A DNA stretch of 64,000 bases, taken from Burkholderiales bacterium. Lineage in GTDB: Bacteria > Pseudomonadota > Gammaproteobacteria > Burkholderiales > Burkholderiaceae_E. How positions within the stretch are numbered: position 1 is the first letter of the stretch; each line of letters opens with the position of its first letter. The notes beneath the pieces were generated by a model. The model saw nothing but the letters and a program-made list of their open reading frames with translations. It was not told the DNA's origin and made no database searches. The stretch lies in the NCBI GenBank assembly GCA_020248665.1, contig JADCHE010000032.1, forward strand, positions 1 to 64,000, in the 5' to 3' direction. A program made the translations under genes and the position numbers. Below are positions 8,292-17,247 of the stretch, piece after piece.

Positions 8292-9992
8292 ATGGCGAAG
8301 CACGAGCTGCTGATCCGCAACGGCATGGTGATCGACGGAACCCGCGCGCCGCGGGTGCGCGCCGACGTCGCGATCTCGGACGGCAAGATCGCGCGGATCG
8401 GCCGTGTCGATCCTTCCGACGCCGACGAGGTGCTCGACGCGACCGGACTCGTCGTCGCGCCGGGCTTCGTCGACCTGCACACCCACTACGACGCGCAGCT
8501 GTTCTGGGATCCGTACTGCACGCTCTCCGGGTGGCACGGCATCACCTCGGTCGCGATCGGCAACTGCGGCTTCGGCTTCGCGCCGGTGAGGCCCGACGCG
8601 CGCGCGCGCGCGATGCTCTCGATGACGCGCGTCGAGGCGATCCCGCTCGCGTCGATGGCCGCCGGCATGCCCTGGGACTGGGTGACCTTCCCGGAGTTCC
8701 TCGACAGCGTCGAGCGCGCGCCCAAGGCGGTCAACGTGCTGCCCTATGTGCCGGTCGGGCCGTTGCTCGTCTGGGTATTGGGCCTCGAGGCCGCCAAGGC
8801 GGGCCGGCGCCCGACGGAGGCCGAGCATGCCGAGCTGCGCCGCCTGCTGCACGAGGCGATGGACGCCGGCGGCTGCGGCTGGTCCGCGCAGCGCATGATG
8901 CCCGACGGGCCGTCGTCGGTGCAGCGCGACCACGACGGCAGCCCGATGCCGACCGACGTGATGCACGACGACACCTGCCGCGAGCTCGCGAGGGTGCTGC
9001 GCGAGCGCGACGACGGCTTCATGCAGATGCTGATGATCTCGGGCGACAACGCCCGCGACCGCGCGTTCCACGAGGAGCTCGCCGAGATCGCGGGGCGCCC
9101 GATGCTGATGAACGTCGTCCAGGCGTTCGACCACCGCCCCGAGATCCACCGCCGGGTGCTCGCGTGGCTGCGCGGCTGCCGCGAGCGCGGCGTGCGGGTC
9201 GTCGGCCAGGGCCTGACCACCGACGCCGGCTTCGCGTTCACCTTCGAGGACTGGAACCTGTTCGACGACGCCGCGCCGTGGCGCGAGGCGACCACCGGCA
9301 CCCTCGCCGAGAAGCGGGCGAAGCTCGGCGACCCGGCGCGCCGCCAGGCGCTGAAGGACCACCTGCCGGTCACCGCGACCGGCCCGCTCGAGCAGATCGT
9401 GATCACCGGGCCGAAGCTCGAGCGGAACGCTCGGTGGCTCGACCACTCGCTCGCGCTCGTCGCCGAGAAGACGGGCCGCCACCCGGTCGACGTGATGCTC
9501 GACATGGCCGTCGAGGAGGACCTGCGTACCGAGTTCTTCGCCGCGCCGCCGAACGGGCGGATCGACTACCTGAAGGAGATCGTCGACGACCCGTACGTGC
9601 TGTTCGGCGTGTCCGACGGCGGCGCGCACACCAAGTTCCTGACCGCCGGCCGCTATCCCACCGAGACGATCTGCAAGGTGGTCCGCGAGCACGCGATGAT
9701 CGGCCTCGAGGAGGCGCACTGGCGCCTGTCCGCGCTGCCCGCCCAGGTCGCCGGCTTCCGCGACCGCGGCGTGCTGCGCGAGGGCGCGCCGGCCGACGTC
9801 GTCGTCTACGACTACGAGCGGCTGCGCGTGCTGCCAGCCGAGATCGTCCACGACCTGCCGGGCGGCGAATGGCGGCGGATCCAGAAGGCCGAGGGCTACC
9901 GCTGGATCGTCGTGAACGGGCGGGTGACGATGCGCGACGGCGAGCCGACACACGTGCACTCGGGCCGGCTGCTGCGGCACGGGCGGGCGTAG
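8292..9992 (+). CDS. N-acyl-D-amino-acid deacylase family amidohydrolase
   Basis: 566-aa amidohydrolase hydrolysing N-acyl-D-amino acids (or related N-acyl compounds) to the amino acid and a carboxylate. The N-terminal urease-like small domain (HELLIRNGMVIDGTRAP) leads to the metal site APGFVDLHTHYDAQLFWDP and the Cys-containing GNCGFGFAP loop typical of D-aminoacylases. Further on are GVSDGGAHTKFL and a C-terminal DVVVYDYERLRVLP returning to the small domain. The length is typical. The ATG at 8292 follows GGGGAGACGACGGC. It is divergent from the acyl-CoA ligase operon and ends about 90 bp before the tRNA gene, which is on the other strand. Exact substrate unknown. Confidence 0.9.
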   Translation: MAKHELLIRNGMVIDGTRAPRVRADVAISDGKIARIGRVDPSDADEVLDATGLVVAPGFVDLHTHYDAQLFWDPYCTLSGWHGITSVAIGNCGFGFAPVRPDARARAMLSMTRVEAIPLASMAAGMPWDWVTFPEFLDSVERAPKAVNVLPYVPVGPLLVWVLGLEAAKAGRRPTEAEHAELRRLLHEAMDAGGCGWSAQRMMPDGPSSVQRDHDGSPMPTDVMHDDTCRELARVLRERDDGFMQMLMISGDNARDRAFHEELAEIAGRPMLMNVVQAFDHRPEIHRRVLAWLRGCRERGVRVVGQGLTTDAGFAFTFEDWNLFDDAAPWREATTGTLAEKRAKLGDPARRQALKDHLPVTATGPLEQIVITGPKLERNARWLDHSLALVAEKTGRHPVDVMLDMAVEEDLRTEFFAAPPNGRIDYLKEIVDDPYVLFGVSDGGAHTKFLTAGRYPTETICKVVREHAMIGLEEAHWRLSALPAQVAGFRDRGVLREGAPADVVVYDYERLRVLPAEIVHDLPGGEWRRIQKAEGYRWIVVNGRVTMRDGEPTHVHSGRLLRHGRA

Positions 9993-10045
9993 ACCGGCGA
10001 CGACCGGGGCGGGTCGCCGCCGTGCCGTGGACCGTCGGAAAGGAA

Positions 10046-10077
10046 GAAGCCCGCCGAACCGGGGTCGGGCGGGCTTC
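10046..10077 (-). terminator. Rho-independent terminator downstream of tRNA-Met
   Basis: A perfect 10-bp stem pairs 10046-10055 with 10068-10077 around a 12-base loop. Read on the minus strand it is followed by TTCCTTTCC, and it begins 9 bases beyond the tRNA 3' end. This is the expected layout for a tRNA terminator. Confidence 0.8.
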
Positions 10078-10085
10078 GATGCGAC

Positions 10086-10162
<77 letters not shown>

Positions 10163-10216
10163 GAAGAGGCGGGAGTCTACACGATCCACCGCCGGCTCGG
10201 CAATCCGGCCCGGCGG

Positions 10217-12013
10217 TCAGCCCCCCAGCACCGGGAACGTGACCGTGAACCGCGTCCCGGGCGGCTTCTGCCCCGGGCGCGCGTCGTCCACCTCGATCGT
10301 CGCGCCGTGCTGGATCGCGATCTCGCGCACGATCGGCAGGCCCAGCCCACTGCCGTCGACGCCGGTGCCGAGCACGCGGTAGAAGCGCTCGAAGACCAGC
10401 TCCCGGTCGGATTCCGGGATGCCCGGCCCGCTGTCCTCGATCTCGAGCAGCACGCGGCGCCCGTCGGCGACGACACGCACGGTGACGGTGCCGTCGCGCG
10501 GGGTGTAGCGCAGCGCGTTGTCGATCAGGTTGTTGGCGAGTTCGCCCAGCAGGACCGGGTGGCCGGCGATGCGCGCGCTTGCGTCGGGGCCTTCGCCGTC
10601 CCACTGGGCGCGCTCCGACTCGTAGCCGAGGTCGATGCCGCGCTCGATCGCGACCGGCACCCACTCGGACACGGCCTCGCGCGCGAAGGCGTCTAGATCG
10701 AGCGGCTCGAGCGTCGCGACGTCGCGCAGGTTCTCCATCCGCGCGAGCGCGAGGAGCTGGCTGACGAGGTGCGCGGCGCGCTGCGAGCTGCGCGCGATCT
10801 GCTCGAGCGCGCGCCGCTGCTCGACGGGATCGCGCTCGCGTATCGCGAGCTCGGACTGGGTGCGCAGCCCGGCGAGCGGGGTCTTCATCTGGTGGGCGGC
10901 GTCGGCGATGAAGCGCTTCTGCGCGGCGACGATCGCGTTCTGGCGCTCGAGCAGGTCGTTGAACGCATCGACCAGCGGCGCGATCTCCTCGGGCGCGCCG
11001 CGCGGGTCGATCGGCGACACGTCGTCGGGGTCGCGGCCGCGGATCCGGCGCTGCAGGGTCTTCAGCGGCGACAGCCCGCGCGACAGGGCGAACCAGACGA
11101 GCAGCACCGCGACCGGCAGGATCATGAACTGCGGAAAGATCACGCCCTTGATGATCTCGTTGGCGAGCCGCGTGCGCCTGTCGAGGGTCTCGGCGACCTG
11201 CACCAGCACCGGCTCCATCTCCTCGCCCTCGGCGAGGTCGATGTACAGGTAGCCGATCCGCACCGGGTCACCGCGGTAGGTCGCGTTGCGCAGCCTGACC
11301 TTGCCCGGCTCCGGATAGTCGTACAGCCCGGGCCTCGGCAGATCGGCCTCGCCGGCGATGGTCTTGCCGCGGCCGCCGACGACCTGGTAGTAGACGGTGT
11401 CCTCGTCGTCGGCCGCCAGGAAGTCGCGCGCGGCGCGCGGCAGGATCACGACGACCCGCTCCGACGCGACGCGTACCTGTTGCGCGAGCGCCTGGGTGCG
11501 ATCGTCGAGCGCGCGGTCGAACGGAGCGTCGGCGAGCGAGCGCGCGATCAGGAAGGTGATCGCGACCGACAGCGGCCACAGCAGCAGCAGCGGCGCGAAC
11601 ATCCAGTCGAGGATCTCGCCGAACAGCGAGCGCTGCTCGAGCGACTCGGAGGTCGCTCGCTTCGGACGCCGCACGCGCCAGCGGCCGGTCCAGAGGCGGC
11701 CGACAGTGACGGCGTCGGCGTCCGGGTCGCCCGCGCGGTCCGCTGCGGGGTCGTCGCGCCGCGGATCGCCGTCGACGCGCGGCGTCCCGGTGCGCTTCGC
11801 GCCGCGTGCGCCCTCGGGATCGCGGTGCCCGGTTCGCACGAGCGGCCCGGTGTCCTCGGGCTCGCCGAACCACGGCGCGTGCACGCGCTCGCGGGTCTCG
11901 ACGAGATCCTTGAGGCTGCCGCCGAGTCGCAGGCGGTCCCATCCGGTGCGCGCGTGCCCCGGCCCGTCGCGGGACGGCTCGGCGCCCGGTGGGTCGTCGT
12001 GCGCCGACGGCAT
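10217..12013 (-). CDS. Sensor histidine kinase, TctE/QseC-like
   Basis: 598-aa membrane histidine kinase partnering the adjacent response regulator. TM1 lies at about residues 137-157 (MFAPLLLLWPLSVAITFLIA), followed by a periplasmic TctE-like sensor region and a second TM (FMILPVAVLLVWFALSRGL). The HisKA box FIADAAHQMKTPLAGLRTQ has the phosphorylated His at 374. ATPase boxes are ELANNLIDNALRYTP (N), EDSGPGIPE (G1) and GSGLGLPIVREI (G2). About 130 hydrophilic Asp/Arg/Pro-rich residues precede TM1, longer than usual, so the true start may lie downstream. I kept the ATG at 12013 because it is 11 bp from the regulator stop. TctE proteins sense tricarboxylates; the ligand here is unknown. Confidence 0.9.
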   Translation of the reverse strand: MPSAHDDPPGAEPSRDGPGHARTGWDRLRLGGSLKDLVETRERVHAPWFGEPEDTGPLVRTGHRDPEGARGAKRTGTPRVDGDPRRDDPAADRAGDPDADAVTVGRLWTGRWRVRRPKRATSESLEQRSLFGEILDWMFAPLLLLWPLSVAITFLIARSLADAPFDRALDDRTQALAQQVRVASERVVVILPRAARDFLAADDEDTVYYQVVGGRGKTIAGEADLPRPGLYDYPEPGKVRLRNATYRGDPVRIGYLYIDLAEGEEMEPVLVQVAETLDRRTRLANEIIKGVIFPQFMILPVAVLLVWFALSRGLSPLKTLQRRIRGRDPDDVSPIDPRGAPEEIAPLVDAFNDLLERQNAIVAAQKRFIADAAHQMKTPLAGLRTQSELAIRERDPVEQRRALEQIARSSQRAAHLVSQLLALARMENLRDVATLEPLDLDAFAREAVSEWVPVAIERGIDLGYESERAQWDGEGPDASARIAGHPVLLGELANNLIDNALRYTPRDGTVTVRVVADGRRVLLEIEDSGPGIPESDRELVFERFYRVLGTGVDGSGLGLPIVREIAIQHGATIEVDDARPGQKPPGTRFTVTFPVLGG

Positions 12014-12024
12014 CGGCCGGGTGC

Positions 12025-12711
12025 TCAGGGCTTGCCGACGCCTTCCGGCGGCCGCTCCAGGCAGTAGCCGAGGCCGCGCACCGTGGCGATGCGGATGCCG
12101 CCCCCCTCGAGCTTCTTGCGCAGGCGGTGCATGTAGACCTCGATCGCGTTGTGGCTGACCTCGTCGCCCCACTCGCAGAGGTGGTCGACGATCTGCTCCT
12201 TGCTCACGAGCCGGCCGACGCGCGACAGCAGCACCTCGAGCAGGCCGGTCTCGCGGGCGGACAGCTCGAGCGCCTGGCCGTGCAGCGTGGCCGTGCGGCC
12301 GCCCTGGTCGAACACCAGCTCGCCCAGCCGCACGTGGTTTCCGCCGCCGCCGTTCGCCCGGCGCACCAGCGCGCGCACGCGGGCCTCGAGCTCGGACAGC
12401 GCGAACGGCTTGGCCATGAAGTCGTCGGCGCCGAGGTCCAGGCCCCGCACCCGCTGCTCGACCGAGTCGGCCGCGGTCAGGATCAGCACCGGGACGGCCG
12501 ACTCGCGGCCGCGCAGGCGCTTGAGCACGTCCATGCCGGACAGGCGGGGCAGGCCGAGATCGAGGATCAGCAGGTCGTAGGGCTGGGCGGCGAGCGCGGC
12601 GTCGGCCTCGCTGCCCGAGGCGACCCAGTCGACGGCGTAGCCGGCCTTCCGCAGCGACCGGCACAAGCCGTCGGCCAGCACGGTGTCGTCCTCGGCGAGA
12701 AGGACCCTCAT
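12025..12711 (-). CDS. OmpR/PhoB-family response regulator, TctD/QseB-like
   Basis: 228-aa two-domain regulator. In the receiver domain, acidic residues (AEDD) are at 6-9, the phospho-acceptor is Asp51 (LLILDLGLPRLSGMD), Thr79 and Lys101 (DDFMAKPF) follow. The C-terminal winged helix shows ETGLLEVLLSRVGRLVSKEQ and NAIEVYMHRLRKKL. It lies directly upstream of the kinase in one operon, 11 bp apart, the normal order for TctDE-type pairs. The ATG at 12711 is the only start matching the receiver N-terminus (MRVLLAEDD). Targets are not visible in the window. Confidence 0.95.
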   Translation of the reverse strand: MRVLLAEDDTVLADGLCRSLRKAGYAVDWVASGSEADAALAAQPYDLLILDLGLPRLSGMDVLKRLRGRESAVPVLILTAADSVEQRVRGLDLGADDFMAKPFALSELEARVRALVRRANGGGGNHVRLGELVFDQGGRTATLHGQALELSARETGLLEVLLSRVGRLVSKEQIVDHLCEWGDEVSHNAIEVYMHRLRKKLEGGGIRIATVRGLGYCLERPPEGVGKP

Positions 12712-12757
12712 CGGTCGCCCGTCCGTGTCCCCTGATGCCAGGAGTGTAGCGCTCCCG

Positions 12758-13582
12758 CTACGATCCGCGGAACCGGTTGATCGCGTCGCGGGTCTCGGCA
12801 GCCACGCGGCGCGCGGCCTCGGCGAAGTCCTCGCCGGCGCTCGCGTAGAGGATCGCCCGCGAGGAGTTGATCATCATGCCGGTGCCCTCGGCGGTCCGGC
12901 CGGCGCGCACGGTGGCCGCGACGTCGCCGCCCTGGGCGCCGACGCCGGGCACGAGCAGCGGAAGGGTCGGGGCGATCTCGCGAACGCGCGCGAGCTCGGC
13001 CGGGACGGTTGCGCCGACCACGAGACCGAGCTGGCCGCCGCGGTTCCACGGGCCGGCCGCGAGCCGGGCGACTCGTTCGTACAGCCGTTCGCCGCCGACG
13101 TCGAGCGACTGCAGATCGGCGCCGCCCGGGTTGGAGGTGCGACACAGCAGGATCACGCCGCGGCCCGGGTGCGCGAGCAGCGGCTCGACCGAGTCGAGGC
13201 CCATGTAGGGGCTCACCGTGACCGCGTCGGCGCCGTAGCGCTCGAACACCTCGCGCGCGTACTGCTCGGCAGTCGAGCCGATGTCGCCGCGCTTCGCGTC
13301 GAGCACGACCGGCACGCCGGGGTGCCGGGCGTGGATGTGCGCGATCAGCGCCTCGAGCTGGTCCTCGGCGCGGTGCGCGGCGAAGTAGGCGATCTGCGGC
13401 TTGAACGCGCAGGCGAGGTCGGCGGTCGCGTCGACGATCGCGGTGCAGAAGCGCAGGATCGCGTCGGGCGGGCCGGCGAGGTGACGGGGGAAGCGCGCCG
13501 GGTCGGGGTCGAGGCCCACGCAAAGGAGCGAATCGGAACGGGCCCAGGCGTGCCTGAGCGACACTGTGAACGAGTCGGCCAT
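12758..13582 (-). CDS. pyrF: Orotidine 5'-phosphate decarboxylase (class 2)
   Basis: Decarboxylates OMP to UMP, the last step of de novo pyrimidine synthesis, in the cytoplasm. 274 aa, the length of the longer class-2 (mycobacterial-type) enzyme. The motif [18 protein letters not shown] carries the catalytic Lys-Asp pair. Other family blocks are [44 protein letters not shown]-like [13 protein letters not shown], and the phosphate-site stretch [10 protein letters not shown]. An in-frame GTG lies one codon upstream (13585); I prefer the ATG because GGGA is then 7 bases away. It stands alone, divergent from the EamA gene. Confidence 0.95.
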   Translation of the reverse strand: MADSFTVSLRHAWARSDSLLCVGLDPDPARFPRHLAGPPDAILRFCTAIVDATADLACAFKPQIAYFAAHRAEDQLEALIAHIHARHPGVPVVLDAKRGDIGSTAEQYAREVFERYGADAVTVSPYMGLDSVEPLLAHPGRGVILLCRTSNPGGADLQSLDVGGERLYERVARLAAGPWNRGGQLGLVVGATVPAELARVREIAPTLPLLVPGVGAQGGDVAATVRAGRTAEGTGMMINSSRAILYASAGEDFAEAARRVAAETRDAINRFRGS

Positions 13583-13671
13583 CACGTCCCGATTCTACCC
13601 GCGACCCGCGCGGCCCGCCCCCCGGGCGGCCCGCACCGGTCCGTGCCCCGCCCGGCCACCCCGACCCGAAG

Positions 13672-14574
13672 ATGCCCGTCGCCCTGTCGCGCAAGGACCT
13701 GCTGCTGCTCGTCGTGCTCACCGTGCTGTGGGGCGTGAACTGGCCGGTGATGAAGGCCGGCGTACGCGAATTCCCGCCGCTCGGCTTCCGCGCGCTGTGC
13801 ATGGCGGGCGGCGCGGTGCTGCTCGCGCTCATGGCCCGGGCGCAGGGGCACTCGCTGCGCGTCGAGCGCGAGCACTGGCGCGAGCTGGCGCTGCTCGGCC
13901 TGACCAACATGGTGGGCTGGTACGTGCTGGCGATCTGGGGCGTGAAGCTGCTGTCGTCGGGGCGGGCCGCGATCCTCGGCTACACGATGCCGGTCTGGAC
14001 CGCGCTGATCGGCTGGCTCCTCTACCGCGACCGGCTCGATGCGCGGACGGGGCTCGGCGTGCTCGCCGCATGCGCGGCGGTCGGGCTGCTGCTGGCGGGC
14101 GAGCTCGGCACGCTGAGCGGGCGGCCGTTGGGCGCGCTGCTCATGCTGGGCGCCGCGTTCACCTGGGCGATCGGCACGCAACTGATGCGGCGGCGCACGG
14201 TGCCCGGCTCGCTGGTCGTGCTGACCTTCTGGATGATGCTGATGGGGCTCGCGACCTGCAGCGCGATCTCGTTGACGCTCGAGCGCGACCAGTGGACGCG
14301 CTGGCCGAACACGGTCGAGTGGGCCGCGATCCTCTACAACGTGTTCCTGGTCTTCGGCGTGTCGCAGCTGCTGTGGTTCCGGCTCGCGACGATCCTGCCG
14401 CCGGTGGCGAGCAGCCTGTCGGTGATGCTGATCCCGGTGGTCGGGCTGTTCTCGGGGATGGCGCTGCTCGGCGAGCGGCCGACCTGGCACGACTGGGCCG
14501 CGCTCGGCTGCGTGCTGGTGTCGATCGGCAGCGTGCTGATGCCGGCGCGCAAGGTCGCGGCGAGCACTGCCTGA
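13672..14574 (+). CDS. EamA/DMT-family transporter (10 TM)
   Basis: 300-aa inner-membrane drug/metabolite transporter. Two EamA repeats can be followed: LLLLVVLTVLWGVNWPVMK opens the first, LGALLMLGAAFTWAIGTQL the second. About ten hydrophobic segments span the length, and the tail is short and basic (PARKVAAS). Such proteins export amino acids or other metabolites, or take up small solutes; nothing here fixes the substrate. The ATG at 13672 begins MPVALSRKDLLLL. The gap to divergent pyrF is about 90 bp. It converges with the PhoX-type gene. Confidence 0.88.
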   Translation: MPVALSRKDLLLLVVLTVLWGVNWPVMKAGVREFPPLGFRALCMAGGAVLLALMARAQGHSLRVEREHWRELALLGLTNMVGWYVLAIWGVKLLSSGRAAILGYTMPVWTALIGWLLYRDRLDARTGLGVLAACAAVGLLLAGELGTLSGRPLGALLMLGAAFTWAIGTQLMRRRTVPGSLVVLTFWMMLMGLATCSAISLTLERDQWTRWPNTVEWAAILYNVFLVFGVSQLLWFRLATILPPVASSLSVMLIPVVGLFSGMALLGERPTWHDWAALGCVLVSIGSVLMPARKVAASTA

Positions 14575-14606
14575 GCCGCGGGACGCGGCAAGAAGAGATG
14601 GCCGCC

Positions 14607-14630
14607 GGCCGGTCCTCGTGCGGACCGGTC
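14607..14630. terminator. Hairpin between convergent genes, possible bidirectional terminator
   Basis: Between the convergent EamA and PhoX genes, CCGGTCC (14609-14615) pairs perfectly with GGACCGG (14622-14628) around a 6-base loop. Two more weak pairs extend it outward. No U-run follows on either strand, so termination is only a possibility. Confidence 0.3.
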
Positions 14631-14723
14631 CGGCGACCCGGGCGGCCACCCTGCCGGAACCCATGGCGCGGCCGTGCGCGGGGCGGCGGGAGGACGTCGC
14701 CCGCCCGCGCCCGACGCCGGTGC

Positions 14724-16949
14724 TCAGAGACCCACGACACCCCCGCCGTTCTTCGTGAGCGCGATCGTCGCCGAGCGCGGTCGCGCGAGGCCCCCATCGG
14801 GCCAGTGGCTGGTGTAGGCAGCCGGGTTGCCGATCTGCGCCGCGGGCGTGTCCTCGCCCGGATGCTGGATGTTGACGAACAGCGTCTGGCCGTCCGGGGT
14901 CTCGGCGATACCGGTGATCTCGCAGTCCTTCGGACCCACGAGGAAGCGACGCAGCCGCGTGCCGGGCACGGCGCCGACGCGCGTGGTCACCTGCTTCGTC
15001 GCACCCGTCGAGTCGGTGTTCGTGATGGTCTTCGACTCGCCGTCGCCGACGGTGCCGGGGAGCGCCGCGAGCAGCATGCAGTTCGTCACGTCCGTGTAGG
15101 CGCCGTCGTCGGTCTGGATCCAGCACACGCCCTGCCTGCTGAACCACAGGCCGTCGGGGCTCGACAGGTCGTTGTCGGCCGTCAGGCCCGACAGGTTCAC
15201 GTTGGCCGCGTTCGCGGTCGCACGCGCGCCGAACAGGTAGATGTCCCAGGCGAACGTCAGCGCGGACGTGTCGCCGCCGGTCTCGAGCCAGCGGATGATG
15301 TGACCGTTCGGGTTGCCGAACTGATTGGTCGTGCCGGCCCTCACGTCGTTGTAGTGGCGCGGGTTGGCGGCATCGGTCGACGCGAGCGTGCGGTTCGCCG
15401 CGTTGCTGTTGGTCAGCGTCATGTAGACCGCGCCCGTGATCGGATCGACCGCGCCCCACTCCGGGCGATCCATCCGCGTCGCGCCGGCCGCGTCCGCGGC
15501 GAGGCGGGCGTTGATCAGCACGTCGGCCTGGTCGGCGAACGCGTAGGTGGTGTTGGCCGCGTTGATCGTGCCGGTGCCGAAGCGCAGCTCGATCCACTGG
15601 CCGGTGCCATCGGCGTTGAACCGCGCGACGTACAGCTTGCCGTCGTCGAGGTACTTGTCCCCTGCGGCCATGCCGCCGCTCGCGTCCGCCGGATCCCAGT
15701 TGCGGGTCGACACGTACTTGTAGATGTACTCGTTGCGCGAGTCGCAGCCCATGTAGAACACCACCGGCTTGCCGGCCTCCGCCTTCGCCGGCCACGCGCC
15801 CTCGTGCGCGAAGCGGCCCAGCGCGGTGCGCTTCTTCACGGTCGAGGTCGCGGTGTACGGATCGATCTCGACGATCCAGCCGTAGGTGTTCGGCGCGTTG
15901 CGGTAGTCGTCCGCGGCGCTCGCACCCACGATCTCGGCGTTCCATCGGCCGTAGAGGTTGTCCGCGGTGTCCGGGGTCACGGTCGCCCACAGCTCGCGGC
16001 CATTGCCCGCCACGCCGTAGCGCGAGAACGAGGTCAGCTCCTTGGCGCTGCGCTTCGGGTTGTCGACCGCGGTGATGCGGCGGAAGTAGCCCGCCCAGTT
16101 CTCCTCGGCCGTCAGGTAGGTGCCCCACGGCGTGTAGCCGTGGCCGCAGTTGTTCAGCGTGCCGCGGGTCCGCGAGCCGTCCGGAGAGTACTTCGTGACC
16201 ATGTACGACGTGCGCGCGGCCGGGCCCGACAGCGTCGTGTCGGTCAGCGTGTGGATGCGCCGGTTGAACGACGAGTCCTGGACGTGGGACCACGCGCCGT
16301 TCGCGCCGCGGCGCACCTCGACGACCGACACGCCGTGGACGTAGAACTCCTTGAGCACCTCGTCGGCCACGGTGCGGACCTGGGACGCGCCGGTCCCGGT
16401 CGTCGTCACGCCGTTCGCGTGCAGGAAGGCCGGCGTGATCGCCTCGTGGTTGATCGCGAGCAGGCCGCGGTCCGAGGCGGTTGCGCTCGGCCTGCCGTCG
16501 GCCCCGAGCGGAAAGAAGTGCATCCCGTCGTGGTGGTCGCCGGCGCGGCGGTCGTAGGTGGCCGCGGCGTCGGTGCCGTCGTTGCGGTAGGCGGCGACGT
16601 TGGCGGCCATCGGGTCGCCCAATCGGAACATCACGGTCGCCGTGTAGCCGGTGGCCACGGTCAACGCATCGGCGGTGCTCTTCGGCACGGCGGAGAAGCC
16701 GAGCGAGGCGGGGCGGGTCGGGGTCGCGGGCGCAGCGGGCGTCGGGGTGGCCGCGGCCGGCGCCGGATCGTCGCTGCTGCCGCACCCGGCGAGCAGCCCG
16801 GTCGCGCCGCCGAGGAAGCCCATCGCCGACAGGCCGAGCCCGCCGCGCAGCAGGCCGCGCCGGCCGGCGCTGGCGAGGCGCGCCTCGACCAGGTCGTTCA
16901 GGTGGGGGTTCGAGGTGGGGTTCGTCACGAGGTCGTCGTGGTGGGACAT
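14724..16949 (-). CDS. PhoX/DUF839-family alkaline phosphatase-like protein, Tat lipoprotein
   Basis: 741-aa exported protein of the PhoX family; characterised members are calcium/iron-dependent phosphatases. The N-terminus has a twin-arginine stretch GRRGLLRGGLGLSAMGFLGG followed by a lipobox LLAGC (Cys about residue 56), suggesting Tat export and lipid anchoring. Family blocks: LLAINHEAITPAFLH, NNCGHGYTPWGTYLTAEENW, GRFAHEGAWPAKA, GDKYLDDGKLYVARFN, PDGLWFSRQGVCWIQTDDG and TLFVNIQHPGEDTPA. The ATG at 16949 has a strong AGGAGG 8 bases upstream. It is monocistronic. Phosphatase activity is from family; the phosphate regulator PhoB cannot be assigned a box here. Confidence 0.92.
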   Translation of the reverse strand: MSHHDDLVTNPTSNPHLNDLVEARLASAGRRGLLRGGLGLSAMGFLGGATGLLAGCGSSDDPAPAAATPTPAAPATPTRPASLGFSAVPKSTADALTVATGYTATVMFRLGDPMAANVAAYRNDGTDAAATYDRRAGDHHDGMHFFPLGADGRPSATASDRGLLAINHEAITPAFLHANGVTTTGTGASQVRTVADEVLKEFYVHGVSVVEVRRGANGAWSHVQDSSFNRRIHTLTDTTLSGPAARTSYMVTKYSPDGSRTRGTLNNCGHGYTPWGTYLTAEENWAGYFRRITAVDNPKRSAKELTSFSRYGVAGNGRELWATVTPDTADNLYGRWNAEIVGASAADDYRNAPNTYGWIVEIDPYTATSTVKKRTALGRFAHEGAWPAKAEAGKPVVFYMGCDSRNEYIYKYVSTRNWDPADASGGMAAGDKYLDDGKLYVARFNADGTGQWIELRFGTGTINAANTTYAFADQADVLINARLAADAAGATRMDRPEWGAVDPITGAVYMTLTNSNAANRTLASTDAANPRHYNDVRAGTTNQFGNPNGHIIRWLETGGDTSALTFAWDIYLFGARATANAANVNLSGLTADNDLSSPDGLWFSRQGVCWIQTDDGAYTDVTNCMLLAALPGTVGDGESKTITNTDSTGATKQVTTRVGAVPGTRLRRFLVGPKDCEITGIAETPDGQTLFVNIQHPGEDTPAAQIGNPAAYTSHWPDGGLARPRSATIALTKNGGGVVGL

Positions 16950-17247
16950 GCGGGGGGCCTCCTGGGAAAGCACGCAGTCTCCGAGGCGGTCGTGACAGCC
17001 GCGTGTCCGCGAGGTGACCGGGCGATGACGGTCCCGCGCCGCGCGGCGGACACCGCTTGCCGTCGGGCGGCCCGCCGCCGTACCGGCGACCGGGCGCCGG
17101 ACCGTACCGGCCTGTCGGCGTGTCGTCCGGCGGGGGCCCGCCGTATCATCGATCCCCGAGCCGCCACCCGCGGCCACGCACGCCCGCGCGCCACCACCCC
17201 CGGCGCAGCGGGTCATCGACGACACGCCCTGCGGACAGGAGACCGTC
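16950..17247. other. Divergent intergenic region, no gene seen
   Basis: This 298-bp gap separates the divergent PhoX and indolepyruvate oxidoreductase genes and must hold both promoters. It is extremely GC-rich with several short CCGG-type palindromes. No tRNA, repeat family or convincing -35/-10 pair could be assigned by eye. Confidence 0.5.
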
